Positions 24,140-34,065 of a stretch of 64,000 bases of DNA are shown here, piece after piece. The translations under genes were made by a program, and so were the position numbers. Source of the stretch: Paenibacillus brasilensis (lineage in GTDB: Bacteria; Bacillota; Bacilli; Paenibacillales; Paenibacillaceae); contig NZ_CP045298.1 of NCBI RefSeq assembly GCF_009363115.1, positions 62,001 through 126,000 of the forward strand, read 5' to 3'. The notes below the pieces were generated by a model that worked only from the letters and a program-made list of their open reading frames with translations, had not been told where the DNA came from and did not search any database. Position 1 is the first letter of the stretch. Each line of letters starts with the position of its first letter.

Positions 24140-26416
24140 TTACTGATGCTGCACAGCCTCAATTACTTTCTCTTTCTTTTTATGGGAACCTTTTTTCTTA
24201 TCCGAGCTGTTATTAAGGCTAACCGCCAACTTACTGCCGGTTACTCCGGTAGATCCTGTTCCAGGAGCAAAGGCAGAAGGCTCTCCATTTTCCCCTGTAC
24301 CATCCGGATTGTTGGGATCGCCTCCGTTATCATTAGAAGATTCTCCGTTATTCCCTTCCCCACCACTTCCACTGCCATCCTGCGAAGAATTGCCACCAGA
24401 AGTATCCGTTGGTGTCGTTCCGGCAGGGGGAGCAATTTGAGGCATCGTGACCGTTCCATTTTTCGCATCAATATAAGAAACAGGATACGTATCGACAAAG
24501 GCACCGTCTCTAAATACGGAGACAACACTGTCCTTGTTTGGAGCCATTAGCAAATTAATAGTGAATACCTGTGTCGTATTAATCGTACGGCTTCCCCACT
24601 CCTGATTTTCTCCACGCGCATCCGTATAAGTGATACGAATTTTGCTATTTTTGCCCTCTTCCTTCGGTGCAACAGGCACATTGAATGGCAGCATAATCGC
24701 TTCTGGCGGGTAACCAGTGCTTACATAAATCGTAATTTCCGTATTTGGAGGCAAATCACTGCCTGCCTCTGACGGCCATTGTTTGGTTACTTTACCTTTT
24801 TCCTGCTCATAGCTATATTCCTCTTTGATCGAGCCAACCTTCAGCCCTTTCTTTTTAACCTCATTTTCAGCTTCGTTCTGCGTCATCCCCACCAAATTTG
24901 GCATTTTCACCGTATTCGCACCTTTGCTGACTGTAAGGACTACTTGAACCGAATCCTTATCAAAAGGCTCATTTGCAGCTGGCGTCTGACTGAGGACGGT
25001 TCCTGCGGCCTGATCACTGAACTGCTCATTTTGCTGAATCTGCGTCTCTTTAATTTGCTGGGCGGTCAGCAGCTTAACTGCATTCTCATAGCTTTGACCC
25101 TTAACATCCGGCATTGGAGTAAGCGGCTTGGCAATTCCGACTTTCAGTTCAATAATCGTCCCTTTTTTGACCACCGTTTTCTCTGGATAGCTCTGATAAA
25201 ATACAACTCCTGGCGCAACCCCTTCCTTATACTCATGCTGAATCGGGGTCTGAATGGACAATCCTGCCTGACTAATCAGTAGTTTGGCCTGATCCTCTGT
25301 CTTGGTCACTACATTTGGCACTTCAACATCAGGCACGACCAGCATACTTTGCACATAGTACACCACACCACCCATGCAAAGCAGCAGCAAGAGCACGATC
25401 GATATCCACAGGATTGCCTTCTTCTTTCCTTTTTTGGATGATTGCTTGCTTGGAAGCCGTTCGGATTCACGAGGTTGAACAGGCACATCGTCCCCACTGG
25501 AAGACATCCCCATTTGTTGAGGCTTGATCGCCGGAATAACCCGTGTTTGATCCTCATCATCCAAATGTGCAAACTCCAGCTTGGATTCATTGCGACGTCC
25601 CGGCAGTAGGCAGGTCTCCAAATCTCGTAGCATTTCGTCTGCCGACTGATAGCGTTCCTCCGGATTTTTGCGCATAGATTTTAGGATGACATTTTCCACG
25701 CTTTGCGGAATCAGCGGATTAATTTTGCGCGGTTCCTCAAATTCCTCTTGCAAATGCTTGAGCGCTACACTGATTGGGCTTTCTCCCAGAAAAGGAAGCT
25801 GTGCCGTCAGCATTTGATATAACACAATACCTAAAGAATATAAGTCCGATTTCTCGCCAGTGACGACACCTTTTGCATGCTCAGGTGAAAAATAGTGAAC
25901 AGAACCGACAACAGAACCCGTCTGAGTTATGGTCGTTGACGTAACAGCTCTGGCAATCCCGAAATCGGTTACCTTAACCCGCCCATTACGTCCAATCAAT
26001 ATATTATGGGGCTTGATGTCCCGGTGAATAATCTGATTTTGGTGCGCGTGCTCCAGCGCATCACAAATCTGGGAAGCGATCCGCACGGCTTCATCTACCT
26101 GCAACGGCGCACGTTCTTTAATAATCTCATTTAAATTTTTACCTTCGACGTACTCCATGACAATATAATGGATTTCATCCTCTTGGCCGACATCATAAAT
26201 ACTGACCACATTCGAATGGGACAGCGAGGCCGCAGACTGTGCCTCACGCCGGAAACGGCGAATAAATTCCTCATCATGAACAAATTGCTGACGCAGCACT
26301 TTAACCGCTACATTGCGATTCAGCAAAATGTCTTGAGCCTTATACACCAGCGCCATACCACCGCCACCGATGCGCTCTATAATTTCGTATCTTCCCCCTA
26401 GCAGGTGCCCGATCAT
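24140..26416 (-). CDS. prkC: PASTA-domain Ser/Thr kinase PrkC
   Basis: This 758-aa receptor kinase has the Hanks domain at about 10-270 (IGGGG 16-20, K39, HRDIKPHN 131-138, DFG 151-153 and a Thr-rich activation loop 161-166), a juxtamembrane region, one membrane segment at about 334-355, and three PASTA repeats at about 361-566 that bind muropeptides outside. A further beta-rich domain (about 570-660), a Gly/Ser/Asn-rich tail and a lysine-rich end follow. PrkC senses wall fragments and signals germination and wall stress. It overlaps prpC by four bases (ATGA), so kinase and phosphatase are made together. Confidence 0.96.
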   Translation of the reverse strand: MIGHLLGGRYEIIERIGGGGMALVYKAQDILLNRNVAVKVLRQQFVHDEEFIRRFRREAQSAASLSHSNVVSIYDVGQEDEIHYIVMEYVEGKNLNEIIKERAPLQVDEAVRIASQICDALEHAHQNQIIHRDIKPHNILIGRNGRVKVTDFGIARAVTSTTITQTGSVVGSVHYFSPEHAKGVVTGEKSDLYSLGIVLYQMLTAQLPFLGESPISVALKHLQEEFEEPRKINPLIPQSVENVILKSMRKNPEERYQSADEMLRDLETCLLPGRRNESKLEFAHLDDEDQTRVIPAIKPQQMGMSSSGDDVPVQPRESERLPSKQSSKKGKKKAILWISIVLLLLLCMGGVVYYVQSMLVVPDVEVPNVVTKTEDQAKLLISQAGLSIQTPIQHEYKEGVAPGVVFYQSYPEKTVVKKGTIIELKVGIAKPLTPMPDVKGQSYENAVKLLTAQQIKETQIQQNEQFSDQAAGTVLSQTPAANEPFDKDSVQVVLTVSKGANTVKMPNLVGMTQNEAENEVKKKGLKVGSIKEEYSYEQEKGKVTKQWPSEAGSDLPPNTEITIYVSTGYPPEAIMLPFNVPVAPKEEGKNSKIRITYTDARGENQEWGSRTINTTQVFTINLLMAPNKDSVVSVFRDGAFVDTYPVSYIDAKNGTVTMPQIAPPAGTTPTDTSGGNSSQDGSGSGGEGNNGESSNDNGGDPNNPDGTGENGEPSAFAPGTGSTGVTGSKLAVSLNNSSDKKKGSHKKKEKVIEAVQHQ

Positions 26417-27189
26417 GCGTCACACCCCTTTTCACTCAATGAAACCGTATCGTCGGGCAATTCAAACAAAGCTACCGTGATATTATCGTCTCCTCCGGCA
26501 AGCAACGCCAAATGTAGCAGACGATCCGCCCGTTCCTCCAAAGGATTGTCTGCGGCACCTACTACCTTGCTGATTTGCTCATCCGTCACCAGATTGCTTA
26601 GTCCGTCACTGCACAGCAACAGCACATCACCTTTGCCCAGCGTAATAGAGTCAATATCGACTTTCACCTCGGCATCAGTGCCCAGCGCACGTGTCAGCAC
26701 ATTGCGACGGGGATGGTTCTCCCGCTCTTCCTTGCTGATCTGACCGTTTTTGAATAGCTCATTAACCAGAGTATGGTCTTCTGTAAGCTGACGTACCGTC
26801 CCTTTGGATATCACATAGGCCCGGCTGTCCCCGATATGTCCGATAATTCCGGAAGCATCGTTTAGTAAAACAGCCACCACTGTCGTTCCCATATTATGAT
26901 ACTTCTCATCGCGTGCAGCTGTCTGGAAGATAACTTCATTCGCATGCAAAATAGCGTCGCTGAGCGCCGCGGTCAAAGAATGTGCAGATAATCCGCTCTC
27001 CAGTGTCGCCAAATCAGCGGCAAGTGTCTCAACCGCGAGGCGGCTGGCCGTATCACCGGCCAAGTGCCCCCCCATCCCATCAGCAACAATACCAAGAATA
27101 TACCCTTGCTCCAAATGCCTGATCCAGGCAGAATCCTCATTCACCGAACGTACACGCCCGACATGGCTGACATGAACTGTTTTGATCAA
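26413..27189 (-). CDS. prpC: PP2C-type Ser/Thr phosphatase PrpC
   Basis: This 258-aa metal-dependent phosphatase opposes PrkC. It carries the PP2C acidic motifs DGMGGHLAGD (37-46), GHIGDSRAYV (about 117-126), LLLCSDGLSN (about 191-200) and GGDDNITV near the C-terminus, which together bind two metal ions. It is cytoplasmic. Its stop overlaps the prkC start, and its start lies six bases after rlmN. The order rlmN-prpC-prkC-rsgA-rpe is conserved in B. subtilis. Confidence 0.97.
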   Translation of the reverse strand: MIKTVHVSHVGRVRSVNEDSAWIRHLEQGYILGIVADGMGGHLAGDTASRLAVETLAADLATLESGLSAHSLTAALSDAILHANEVIFQTAARDEKYHNMGTTVVAVLLNDASGIIGHIGDSRAYVISKGTVRQLTEDHTLVNELFKNGQISKEERENHPRRNVLTRALGTDAEVKVDIDSITLGKGDVLLLCSDGLSNLVTDEQISKVVGAADNPLEERADRLLHLALLAGGDDNITVALFELPDDTVSLSEKGCDA

Positions 27190-27195
27190 ATGGTT

Positions 27196-28236
27196 TCACC
27201 CCAACTCCATATGCTTTGCACGCAACTGACCACAGGCAGCGGCGATATCGTGACCCTGTTCACGCCGGATCGTCACATTGATGCCTTTATCGGCAAGAAT
27301 ACGCTGGAAATTGAAAATATCACTGCGGGATGTGCGTACATACTTACGCTCAGGCACATGGTTGACCGGAATCAAATTGACGTGGCACAACATGTCCTTC
27401 AGCACATCCGCCAGCTCTTCTGCATGCTCTGCCTGGTCGTTTACTCCACCAATCAGGGCATATTCAAACGAAATTCTCCGTCCTGTTTTGGCAAGATAGT
27501 AACGAAGCGCGTCCATAACATCGTTAAAAGGATAGCGACGATTAACAGGCATCAGCTTTGAACGAAGCGCATCATTAGGGGCATGGATGGAAATTGCCAG
27601 ATTAATCTGGGTATCCTCGTCTGCAAATTTATAAATATTCGGTACAATACCACTGGTCGATACCGTGATATGGCGTTGACCAATATTCAGACCCTTTTCA
27701 TGAATCATTGTGCGCAAAAACGTCATGGTCGCTTCATAGTTTTCAAAAGGCTCGCCCGAGCCCATAATCACGATGCTGCTCACTCGTTCATTTGTTTTAT
27801 CCAAAATTTTCTGTGCTTGCACAACCTGTGCTGTAATTTCACCGGCCGTCAGGTTCCGTTTGAGGCCCCCTAGCGTCGAAGCACAAAAAGTACATCCAAT
27901 CCGACAGCCCACCTGAGTCGTTACACAAATACTGTTTCCGTAGTTGTGTCTCATAATAACCGTCTCAATGGCATGATCATCGTGCAAACCGAACAGGAAT
28001 TTCACCGTACCGTCCTTCGATTCCAGCTTTGTAATTTCATGAAGTGTCACAAAGCTGAATTGCTCTGCAAGCTTATCTCTCAATCCCTTGGACAAATTCG
28101 TCATCTCACTGAAATCATTGACCCGCTTCACATACAGCCAGTCAAAAATTTGTCCTCCACGAAAAGCGGGCTCGCCATTATTCTTGGCCCATTCCTGAAG
28201 CTCCTCCAGAGTTAAATCATATATAAAAGGTTTCAT
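27196..28236 (-). CDS. rlmN: Dual-specificity 23S rRNA/tRNA methyltransferase RlmN
   Basis: This radical-SAM enzyme makes 2-methyladenosine at 23S A2503 and tRNA A37. It has the cluster motif CRIGCTFC, the downstream GSGEPFENY motif and the C-terminal catalytic cysteine in AACGQLR. I choose the ATG at 28236 (346 aa). A longer frame opens at the ATG 28296, but a TAAAAT -10 at 28304-28309 would put the transcript start within a base or two of it. The chosen ATG follows GGGTG at nine bases; certainty about the start is moderate. Confidence 0.93.
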   Translation of the reverse strand: MKPFIYDLTLEELQEWAKNNGEPAFRGGQIFDWLYVKRVNDFSEMTNLSKGLRDKLAEQFSFVTLHEITKLESKDGTVKFLFGLHDDHAIETVIMRHNYGNSICVTTQVGCRIGCTFCASTLGGLKRNLTAGEITAQVVQAQKILDKTNERVSSIVIMGSGEPFENYEATMTFLRTMIHEKGLNIGQRHITVSTSGIVPNIYKFADEDTQINLAISIHAPNDALRSKLMPVNRRYPFNDVMDALRYYLAKTGRRISFEYALIGGVNDQAEHAEELADVLKDMLCHVNLIPVNHVPERKYVRTSRSDIFNFQRILADKGINVTIRREQGHDIAAACGQLRAKHMELG

Positions 28237-28303
28237 CAATGTTTGCACCCGTTCCTTCTTCATTAAGTTCTGTTTGCTCTTAGACAGTGTTTTCATTCTT
28301 CCT

Positions 28304-28309
28304 ATTTTA
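28304..28309 (-). promoter_or_regulatory. Possible rlmN-prpC-prkC promoter (-10)
   Basis: TAAAAT on the minus strand lies just downstream of the rsmB terminator; a -35 is not convincing (TTATTC at a 16-base spacing). A promoter is expected here because the terminator at 28350-28377 cuts off upstream transcription. Confidence 0.4.
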
Positions 28310-28349
28310 GCACAAATCCCTGAGGGAATAAAAATTTTTCATCATCATG

Positions 28350-28377
28350 CAAAAAACCGCCGGAAAGATCCGGCGGA
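28350..28377 (-). terminator. rsmB terminator
   Basis: On the minus strand CCGCCGG and CCGGCGG form a perfect stem around ATCTTT, followed by TTTTTTG. It separates the def-fmt-rsmB unit from rlmN. Confidence 0.92.
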
Positions 28378-28421
28378 ATGTGGAAATACTGGTGGGCGAA
28401 TGCCTGGAATACTTTTCCGAA

Positions 28422-29837
28422 CTATTTTATCCGGCGCAAACGCGCGATATAAAATCCGTCACTGTGGAAATGCTGTGGCAACAGCTGCAACGAACCACGT
28501 TGAGCATCCTTCGCATCGTGACTCACGTCCGGGAAAGAATGTCCTTCAGCCCATTCATATTCGGGGTGCTCGCTTAAAAACCGGGTCAATTGTCCTTCGT
28601 TTTCGTCAGGCTCAATCGTACATGTGCTGTAAACCAGAATACCGCCCGGCTTCAAGAGTCCAGCTACACTGTCCAACAGCTCATGCTGAAGCTGTGTAAT
28701 GTCGCGCACATCCTGCTCCGTTTTACTCCAGCGCAAATCCGGCTTACGGCGAATGACTCCAAAACCGGAGCATGGCGCATCAAGCAAAATACGGTCAAAA
28801 GAAGCCGGAGCATAACGTTCTTTCAGCTCCAGCGCATCGCCGGTAACCGTCTCCACGGCCTCCAGCCCCAGCCGATCAGCCTGTTCCTGAATTAAATGAT
28901 GCTTATGGGCATGCAGATCGTTCGCGATAATCCGGCCTTGGTCCTTCATCAGTTCAGCCATATGAGCTGTTTTGCCGCCCGGAGCGGCACAGCAATCCAG
29001 TACCAGCATGCCAGGCTCAGGTTCGACTGCTTCGGCAACGAGCATGGAGCTTTCATCCTGAACGGACAACAAACCATCCGTATACCAGGAGGTAAGCGCC
29101 ATGTTGCCACCACTGCGAACGACAATCCCGTAAGGGCTAACTGCCGAAGGAACGGCATCCATCCCTTTTGCCAGCATCTCGTCCAATAACCGATCACGGC
29201 TGATCATTGTCGTGTTTACCCGTACGCTGACCGCAGGAGGCTCATTATTAGCCTGACAGATAGCTTCCGCTGTATCTACACCATATTGCTTAATCCAGCG
29301 CTTAACCAGCCATTGTGGATGGGAATGTTCTAACGAAATCCGCTCCTCAGCTGGCAATCCCTCAGGAATGTGCAGCTTGTCCGGCTCACGCAGCATGCTG
29401 CGCAGCACACCATTGACCATCCCCGAAATTCCCTGATGCCCGCGCCGTTTGGCAATGGTCACAGCTTCACTAACGACAGCATGATCCGGGATACGATCCA
29501 GGTACACAATCTGGTACACACTCATCCGCAGTAGTGAACGTACCCAAGCCTGAAGCTTGGCCGTTCCTTTTTGAACAAATTTGTTCAAATAATAATCCAG
29601 TGTATTACGGCGTGCGACTGTGCCGTACACAAGTTCTGTCGCCAAGCCGGCATCACTTGCAGACAAGTCTGCTTGCTGAAGCCGACGATTTAATTCGAGG
29701 TTGCTATATGCGCCCTCTTGCTCAACCCCGGTCAACACATCAAGTGCAACTTCCCGCGCCGTTTGTTTGCGAGTCCTGCCAGCTCTGGCAGCAGCTTCCT
29801 TGCCTTGATCTCCCTGACGGGAGTGTCGCCCGCTCAC
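28422..29837 (-). CDS. rsmB: 16S rRNA m5C967 methyltransferase RsmB
   Basis: This 471-aa enzyme methylates C967 of 16S rRNA. A basic N-terminal extension of about 25 residues precedes a NusB-like RNA-binding domain (about 26-155); the SAM domain has DCCAAPGGKTAHMAE, DAPCSGFG and the catalytic-cysteine motif YSTCTI. The GTG start at 29837 overlaps the fmt stop (GTGA), indicating coupling. A strong terminator follows. Confidence 0.96.
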   Translation of the reverse strand: MSGRHSRQGDQGKEAAARAGRTRKQTAREVALDVLTGVEQEGAYSNLELNRRLQQADLSASDAGLATELVYGTVARRNTLDYYLNKFVQKGTAKLQAWVRSLLRMSVYQIVYLDRIPDHAVVSEAVTIAKRRGHQGISGMVNGVLRSMLREPDKLHIPEGLPAEERISLEHSHPQWLVKRWIKQYGVDTAEAICQANNEPPAVSVRVNTTMISRDRLLDEMLAKGMDAVPSAVSPYGIVVRSGGNMALTSWYTDGLLSVQDESSMLVAEAVEPEPGMLVLDCCAAPGGKTAHMAELMKDQGRIIANDLHAHKHHLIQEQADRLGLEAVETVTGDALELKERYAPASFDRILLDAPCSGFGVIRRKPDLRWSKTEQDVRDITQLQHELLDSVAGLLKPGGILVYSTCTIEPDENEGQLTRFLSEHPEYEWAEGHSFPDVSHDAKDAQRGSLQLLPQHFHSDGFYIARLRRIK

Positions 29838-30808
29838 ACGAGCACCGTGCCTGGCTTCATTTGTCCGCCGCGTGCAAAATTCCCGGCTTCCATAACCTTC
29901 TTGCCAGCCGGCTGAACCTGTGTCAGCCAGATCGTACCGCTGCCTGTCTGTACTTCAATGCCTCGGGCATTCAATTGAAGAACCGTTCCGGGCGCTGGTG
30001 TATTGGAGCCATCCGCTTCATTACCTATCGAAGCCCCTTCAGTGGAAGGCTGCTCAGCAGCCCACACTTTAAAAACATTTTCTTCCCACAGCGTAAATGC
30101 GCCGGAAAAGGGAACAAGCCCGCGAATCCGGTTGTATATTTGCTGTGCACTGTCACCCCACGGAATACGCTCATCGTCGCGGTTCAGGTTTGGGGCATAG
30201 GTAGCCTCTTCCTCGTTTTGCGGTGTGCGCTCCGATTGTCCTGCCAGCAGCTTCGGCAGCTCGCCCTGTAAAAGCTTCGCTCCGGCCACGCTTAGCTTCT
30301 CGAAGATCGTACCGGACGTATCCTCCGGCTTAATAGCTACCTCAATCCGTGATATCATATCGCCGGTATCCAGTCCTTCCGCCATATACATCAGTGTCAC
30401 GCCCGTAACGGTTTCACCGTTAATGATTGCACGCTGAATCGGCGCTCCTCCCCGATAACGGGGAAGCAGCGAACCATGCACGTTCAGGCAGCCGAAACGG
30501 GGCAGGTCCAATACGGACTTAGGCAAAATTTGCCCATAAGCTGCGGTTACGATCAGATCCGGACGCAGCTCCGCCACCTGAGCCACCGCTTCCGGCTGAC
30601 GCAGGCGGGTCGGTTGAAGCACGGGCAATCCGCGCTTCTCCGCCGCTTCCTTGACTGGTGTAGGCATCAATATTTTTTTGCGTCCCTGCGGCTTATCTGG
30701 CTGGGTAATCACACCGACCACATTGTAGCCGTTGTCCAGCAGCATGTTCAGCGAAGGCACAGCAAACTCCGGTGTCCCCATAAAGATAATACGAATATCT
30801 TGACTCAT
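29834..30808 (-). CDS. fmt: Methionyl-tRNA formyltransferase
   Basis: This 324-aa enzyme formylates initiator Met-tRNA from 10-formyl-THF. The N-terminal Rossmann domain shows FMGTPEFAVPSL (9-20), the catalytic NVHGSLLPRYRGGAPIQ motif (N, H and later D) and GLDTGDM; a C-terminal OB-type tRNA-binding domain follows from about residue 210. A short linker near 245-262 is rich in E, G and S. It ends in a four-base overlap with rsmB and starts six bases after def, whose product removes the formyl group. Confidence 0.97.
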   Translation of the reverse strand: MSQDIRIIFMGTPEFAVPSLNMLLDNGYNVVGVITQPDKPQGRKKILMPTPVKEAAEKRGLPVLQPTRLRQPEAVAQVAELRPDLIVTAAYGQILPKSVLDLPRFGCLNVHGSLLPRYRGGAPIQRAIINGETVTGVTLMYMAEGLDTGDMISRIEVAIKPEDTSGTIFEKLSVAGAKLLQGELPKLLAGQSERTPQNEEEATYAPNLNRDDERIPWGDSAQQIYNRIRGLVPFSGAFTLWEENVFKVWAAEQPSTEGASIGNEADGSNTPAPGTVLQLNARGIEVQTGSGTIWLTQVQPAGKKVMEAGNFARGGQMKPGTVLV

Positions 30809-30814
30809 CGAACC

Positions 30815-31312
30815 TCACTCCCCTGCCTGATGGTTCGGTCCTGGCTGTTCCAGAGCAACCTCATATACTTTTTCTGCAATATCCGTGAACAAAACTCCAT
30901 TCAAATGATCGATTTCATGCTGAAAAGCACGAGAAAGCAATCCTGTGGCTGTAACGGTAATGGCCTTGCCCTCATGGTCCAGTCCCTTGACTGTAACTTT
31001 CTCGGCACGACGCACATCCCCGTTCAGACCTGGAATACTCAGGCAACCTTCAGGACCCAATTGCTCTCCTTCCTCTGCCACGATTTCTGGGTTGATCATT
31101 TTAATCAAGCCATGCTCATCTCCGGCATCCACGACGATCAGACGCTTCAGAATGCCTACTTGCGGAGCGGCAAGACCTACTCCCTCTGCTTCATACATTG
31201 TATCTGCCATATCGTCGAGCAGCTTCTGCACGTTAGGCGTAACTTTAGTAACCTCCTTGGCTACTTTGTGCAGTACATCATCCGGCTCCAGCACTATAAT
31301 TCTAATTGACAT
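30815..31312 (-). CDS. def: Peptide deformylase
   Basis: This 165-aa metalloenzyme removes the N-formyl group from new proteins. All three motifs are present: GVGLAAPQVG (41-50), EGCLSIPG (about 88-95) and the metal-binding QHEIDH (about 131-136). Its length is that of the type 1 enzymes. The ATG at 31312 has an AGGAAGGTG site. It lies 131 bases after priA; that gap holds no clear terminator, though a TAATAT-like box might be a promoter. Confidence 0.97.
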   Translation of the reverse strand: MSIRIIVLEPDDVLHKVAKEVTKVTPNVQKLLDDMADTMYEAEGVGLAAPQVGILKRLIVVDAGDEHGLIKMINPEIVAEEGEQLGPEGCLSIPGLNGDVRRAEKVTVKGLDHEGKAITVTATGLLSRAFQHEIDHLNGVLFTDIAEKVYEVALEQPGPNHQAGE

Positions 31313-31443
31313 AACAACAGAACACCTTCCTCTTTATCCTTCATTTAGACTTAATTGTATGATCACAAACGCGACTGCTATATTATCCTATGTACGGGCC
31401 CCTTGTCCGCATTAATTGTGCCGATAAGTTTTGCGCAGGCGCT

Positions 31444-34065
31444 CTACATTAGCATTTGCGGATCGACATCCAGACTAATCAGCAGCTTTTGGGCCTGTGC
31501 GGATTCCGCCATTTCATCAGCTACCTGCTGAGCCATACCAATCGCATCGATATTTCCACGCCATTTTATCATACATTGAAATCGGTATCTATTCTTGGTT
31601 CTCGAGATCGGTGAAGCTACAGGCCCTAAAATGTCAAGTACATCCGATGTCAGCCGATCCATATTCCCGAACCAGCCCCGTTGTCTCGCGCGCCCCTGCA
31701 GGGTTGCTGAATAGTTCTCAGCCAGCCGGACCAGTACCGGAAGCTGTTCATGGGAAAAGGTTACCAAAATAAGGCGACAATACGGTGGATAGTGCAAATT
31801 GCGGCGATGTTTCAATTCTTCCCTGACAAAAGAAGCATAATCGTGACGACTTGCGTGAATTACTGAATAATGCTCTGGAGTATAGGATTGTACGAATACT
31901 TCACCTGGCAATTGATGCCTTCCAGCACGTCCAGCTACCTGTGTTAACAGCTGGAATGTCTTTTCTGCAGCCCGAAAATCCGGTAAATTAAGAGCCGAGT
32001 CCGCAGTGATAACCCCAACCAGCGTCACATCAGGAAAATCCAGTCCTTTAGCTACCATTTGGGTACCAAGCAGCACATCGGCTTTTTTATCACGAAACTG
32101 CTTGAGCAGCTTTTCATGGGCGTTTTTTCCTGTTGTTGTATCCACATCCATTCGGACAACACGTATACCGGGAAACAGCTTTGCCAGTTCTTCTTCCACT
32201 CGCTGAGTCCCTGTGCCGAAGTAGCGAATATGCTCACTGCCACATTCCGGACAAAGCTGCGGGACAGGCTCAGAATAACCACAGTAATGGCAACGCAAAT
32301 TGTTCGATCGCTGGTGATACGTAAGCGAAATATCGCAATGCGGACAGCCTGCTACATAGCCGCAGCTGCGGCACATAACGAATGTGGAATGCCCGCGCCG
32401 GTTCAGCAGCAATACCGTCTGTTCCTTACGCTCCAACCGCTCTACGATTCCTTGATGCAGCGCGCGGCTGAACATGGAGCGGTTGCCAGCACGCAGTTCC
32501 TCGCGCATATCCATGATATGCACTTCAGGCAGCGCGTTCCCCAATGCGCGGGTTGGCATTTCAAGCAGTAGCGGCGCAAATTCGTCATTGCTTTGTGAAC
32601 GAGCGGCATAGTAGCTTTCCAGGGACGGTGTAGCCGATCCCAGGATGACGACAGCTCCATGCTGATGAGCTCTGTGAATAGCTACATCCCGCGCATGGTA
32701 TTTGGGTGTCTCTTCCTGTTTATAGGACGTTTCGTGCTCCTCGTCCATGATAATGAGTCCAAGATCACGAAAAGGCGCAAATACTGCCGAGCGGGCGCCA
32801 ATCGCCACCTTGACACGACCTTCGCGTATCTTGCGCCACTCATCGTAACGCTCCCCACCGGACAGCCTGCTGTGCATTACTGCCACCTGATCACCAAACC
32901 GCCCCTTGAAGCGCTCTACCATTTGTGGTGTTAACGATATTTCGGGTACGAGTACAATCGCCTGACGATTCTGATGGATACAGCGCTGGATTGTCTGTAA
33001 ATAGACTTCCGTCTTACCGCTCCCTGTAACTCCGTGCAATAAATATGCGCCTTGCTCACGCATGTCTAGCTGGCGAATAATTCGTTCATACACCGACTGC
33101 TGCTCTGCTGTGAGAGGCAACGGCATTGTAGGCTTAAAATGTCTGCCCTGATACGGGTCGCGGAACACTTCCACATCCTCCAGGATCACATAGCCCTTAT
33201 CCTCCAGCGCCTTGACCGTTGCAGCCGATACACTCAGTGAGGTCAGAACTTCCTTCAGCGGCAGAGGCAGAAACTCGCTACGTTCCAGCAAAAAAGCAAG
33301 TACCTCCCGCTGACGCTGCGCTTTGGCAGAAAATTGCTCCAATGCTGCTGAAGCCTTGTCTATACTAATAGCCAGGTCAACGGCTTTCATGGTCTTTTTA
33401 CTGAGCTTGTCTTTAATAACCTGACTTTCCTGAAGCACTCCCCGGCGTAAAAGTCTTTTAATAACCTCCGCCTCCTCGGGAAAACGGCGACTGAGCTGCT
33501 GCAAAGGGACTTGCTCCTTCTCCTGAATAAAGCTGACAATCCGACGCTCCGTCGGATCGCTCATACCATCATCGGTCAGAAGAGCCCATTCGAGCTCCTC
33601 GTCCTGATCTGGCTGCACGCTACGCTGTAAATGCGTATTGGAATCTGGGTCCTGCATAGCATGAACAGGTGAGGCATTGGCATATGCATGCTGTTCAGCA
33701 ATAGAAATGTAGCGCTCCGCTTTACCCTTTAACGCGGTAGGGATCATCACTTGCAGGGCCATGATTTGATTGCAGGCATAACGTTCACTCATCCATTTTC
33801 CCAGTTCTACCAGATCGGAAGATAATGGCGGTACCAAATCCAGCAACTCCTGAATCGCTCTCATCCGGTATTTAGGAGGCTCCTCGGCAGGGACTACCGA
33901 AATAACAAAAGCCTGCACCGTTCGTTTGCCGAACGGCACAGCTACCCGGCTACCCGGCTCAATCCAAGGTCTCATTGAATCCGGTATGAGATAATCGAAG
34001 GTACGATCCGTATCCTTGGCAGGTACATCGACAATGACCTTGGCAACTAAATTGCCTGTCTCCAT
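31444..34065 (-). CDS. priA: Primosomal helicase PriA
   Basis: This 873-aa helicase reloads the replisome at stalled forks. It has the N-terminal 3'-binding domain (1-110), a winged-helix region, Walker A GVTGSGKTEVYL, the DEEH box, and the zinc module with paired cysteines in CRSCGYVAGCPHC and CHYCGYSEP, then CPEC. The C-terminus ends in a normal PriA domain. It is longer than B. subtilis PriA (805) mainly through an insert at about 130-165 rich in A, Q, D and N. Its ATG shares a base with the coaBC stop (TAATG). Confidence 0.96.
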   Translation of the reverse strand: METGNLVAKVIVDVPAKDTDRTFDYLIPDSMRPWIEPGSRVAVPFGKRTVQAFVISVVPAEEPPKYRMRAIQELLDLVPPLSSDLVELGKWMSERYACNQIMALQVMIPTALKGKAERYISIAEQHAYANASPVHAMQDPDSNTHLQRSVQPDQDEELEWALLTDDGMSDPTERRIVSFIQEKEQVPLQQLSRRFPEEAEVIKRLLRRGVLQESQVIKDKLSKKTMKAVDLAISIDKASAALEQFSAKAQRQREVLAFLLERSEFLPLPLKEVLTSLSVSAATVKALEDKGYVILEDVEVFRDPYQGRHFKPTMPLPLTAEQQSVYERIIRQLDMREQGAYLLHGVTGSGKTEVYLQTIQRCIHQNRQAIVLVPEISLTPQMVERFKGRFGDQVAVMHSRLSGGERYDEWRKIREGRVKVAIGARSAVFAPFRDLGLIIMDEEHETSYKQEETPKYHARDVAIHRAHQHGAVVILGSATPSLESYYAARSQSNDEFAPLLLEMPTRALGNALPEVHIMDMREELRAGNRSMFSRALHQGIVERLERKEQTVLLLNRRGHSTFVMCRSCGYVAGCPHCDISLTYHQRSNNLRCHYCGYSEPVPQLCPECGSEHIRYFGTGTQRVEEELAKLFPGIRVVRMDVDTTTGKNAHEKLLKQFRDKKADVLLGTQMVAKGLDFPDVTLVGVITADSALNLPDFRAAEKTFQLLTQVAGRAGRHQLPGEVFVQSYTPEHYSVIHASRHDYASFVREELKHRRNLHYPPYCRLILVTFSHEQLPVLVRLAENYSATLQGRARQRGWFGNMDRLTSDVLDILGPVASPISRTKNRYRFQCMIKWRGNIDAIGMAQQVADEMAESAQAQKLLISLDVDPQMLM

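Noticed and set aside
29534..31309. Long plus-strand ORFs (about 245 and 277 codons) across fmt and def
   Set aside because: They lie antisense to rsmB, fmt and def, whose motifs are complete; their translations look like mirror-frame noise.
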